NCBI GenBank assembly: GCA_036661515.1
Contig: JAVWYO010000110.1
Location: forward strand, 1-6,361
Direction of reading: 5' to 3'
DNA length: 6,361 bases
From: HGM05232 sp036661515
GTDB lineage: Bacteria > Bacteroidota > Bacteroidia > Bacteroidales > Muribaculaceae
Below, in pieces: positions 6,304 through 6,361 of the stretch. The notes beneath the pieces are model-generated. The model was not told where the DNA came from, did no database searches, and worked only from the letters and a program-made list of their open reading frames with translations. The first letter of the stretch is position 1. The number at the start of each line of letters is the position of its first letter. Both the position numbers and the translations under genes were made by a program.

Positions 6304-6334
6304 CAAAGATATAAAACATAGCGAAAATACACAA
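6304..6334 (-). promoter_or_regulatory. glnS promoter, Bacteroidota housekeeping-sigma type
   Basis: On the minus strand a TTG (plus 6332-6334) is followed after 20 bp by TATCTTTG (plus 6304-6311), an exact match to the -7 box TAnnTTTG with the spacing usual for Bacteroidota sigma-ABfr promoters. Transcription should begin a few bases past the box, around 6296-6300, giving a glnS leader of roughly 45-50 bases. I see no hairpin, T-box or other riboregulator in that leader. The bases from 6335 to the window end show nothing further. Confidence 0.7.
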
Positions 6335-6361
6335 CATTCCTTTAAATTTACTTATTAATAC

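Noticed and set aside
1..6361. Mobile element, defence system or phage genes
   Set aside because: No transposase, integrase, terminal repeats, nuclease or toxin-like product is visible; every convincing gene is housekeeping or an envelope protein.

Overview
The window looks like an AT-rich scaffold from a member of the Bacteroidota, most likely order Bacteroidales. Four signs support this. First, no gene has a recognisable Shine-Dalgarno sequence; starts are preceded by A/T-rich DNA. Second, matches to the Bacteroidota promoter form (TTG, about 20 bp, TAnnTTTG) lie upstream of glnS and, in part, upstream of the lipoprotein gene. Third, there is a secreted LRR protein of the 21-residue LxCxxNxLxxL type common in this phylum. 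Fourth, there is a DUF3298-type lipoprotein. A run of exactly 100 N (3745-3844) marks a scaffold gap, so this is probably a draft or metagenome assembly.

Layout from left to right. A perfect 15-bp hairpin (14-47) lies downstream of a secreted leucine-rich-repeat protein (70-1128, minus). Upstream of it on the same strand is a CvfB/YitL-like S1-domain RNA-binding protein (1294-2136, minus), followed by its own 13-bp hairpin (1228-1271). A 114-bp divergent intergenic region then separates cvfB from a plus-strand cluster. That cluster holds a DUF3298-type lipoprotein (2251-3123), rsmG (from 3129, its last codons lost in the N gap) and a YcbL/glyoxalase-II-like metallo-beta-lactamase-fold hydrolase (3852-4493). 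The cluster converges on glnS (4545-6251, minus), with a compact hairpin (4499-4522) between the two that can serve both strands. glnS has its own well-matched promoter at 6304-6334.

Functionally this is mostly housekeeping. Glutaminyl-tRNA synthetase and the 16S rRNA m7G methyltransferase act in translation, and the S1 protein probably acts on RNA. The hydrolase is a general metabolic enzyme of unknown substrate. The two envelope proteins (the LRR protein and the DUF3298 lipoprotein) are the accessory-looking parts. I found no tRNA or rRNA gene, CRISPR array, transposase, integrase, toxin-antitoxin pair or defence cluster, and nothing that amounts to a new multi-gene system. The least explained items are the highly regular, cysteine-laddered LRR protein, the lipoprotein placed 5 bp ahead of rsmG, and two hairpins without a normal U-tail.
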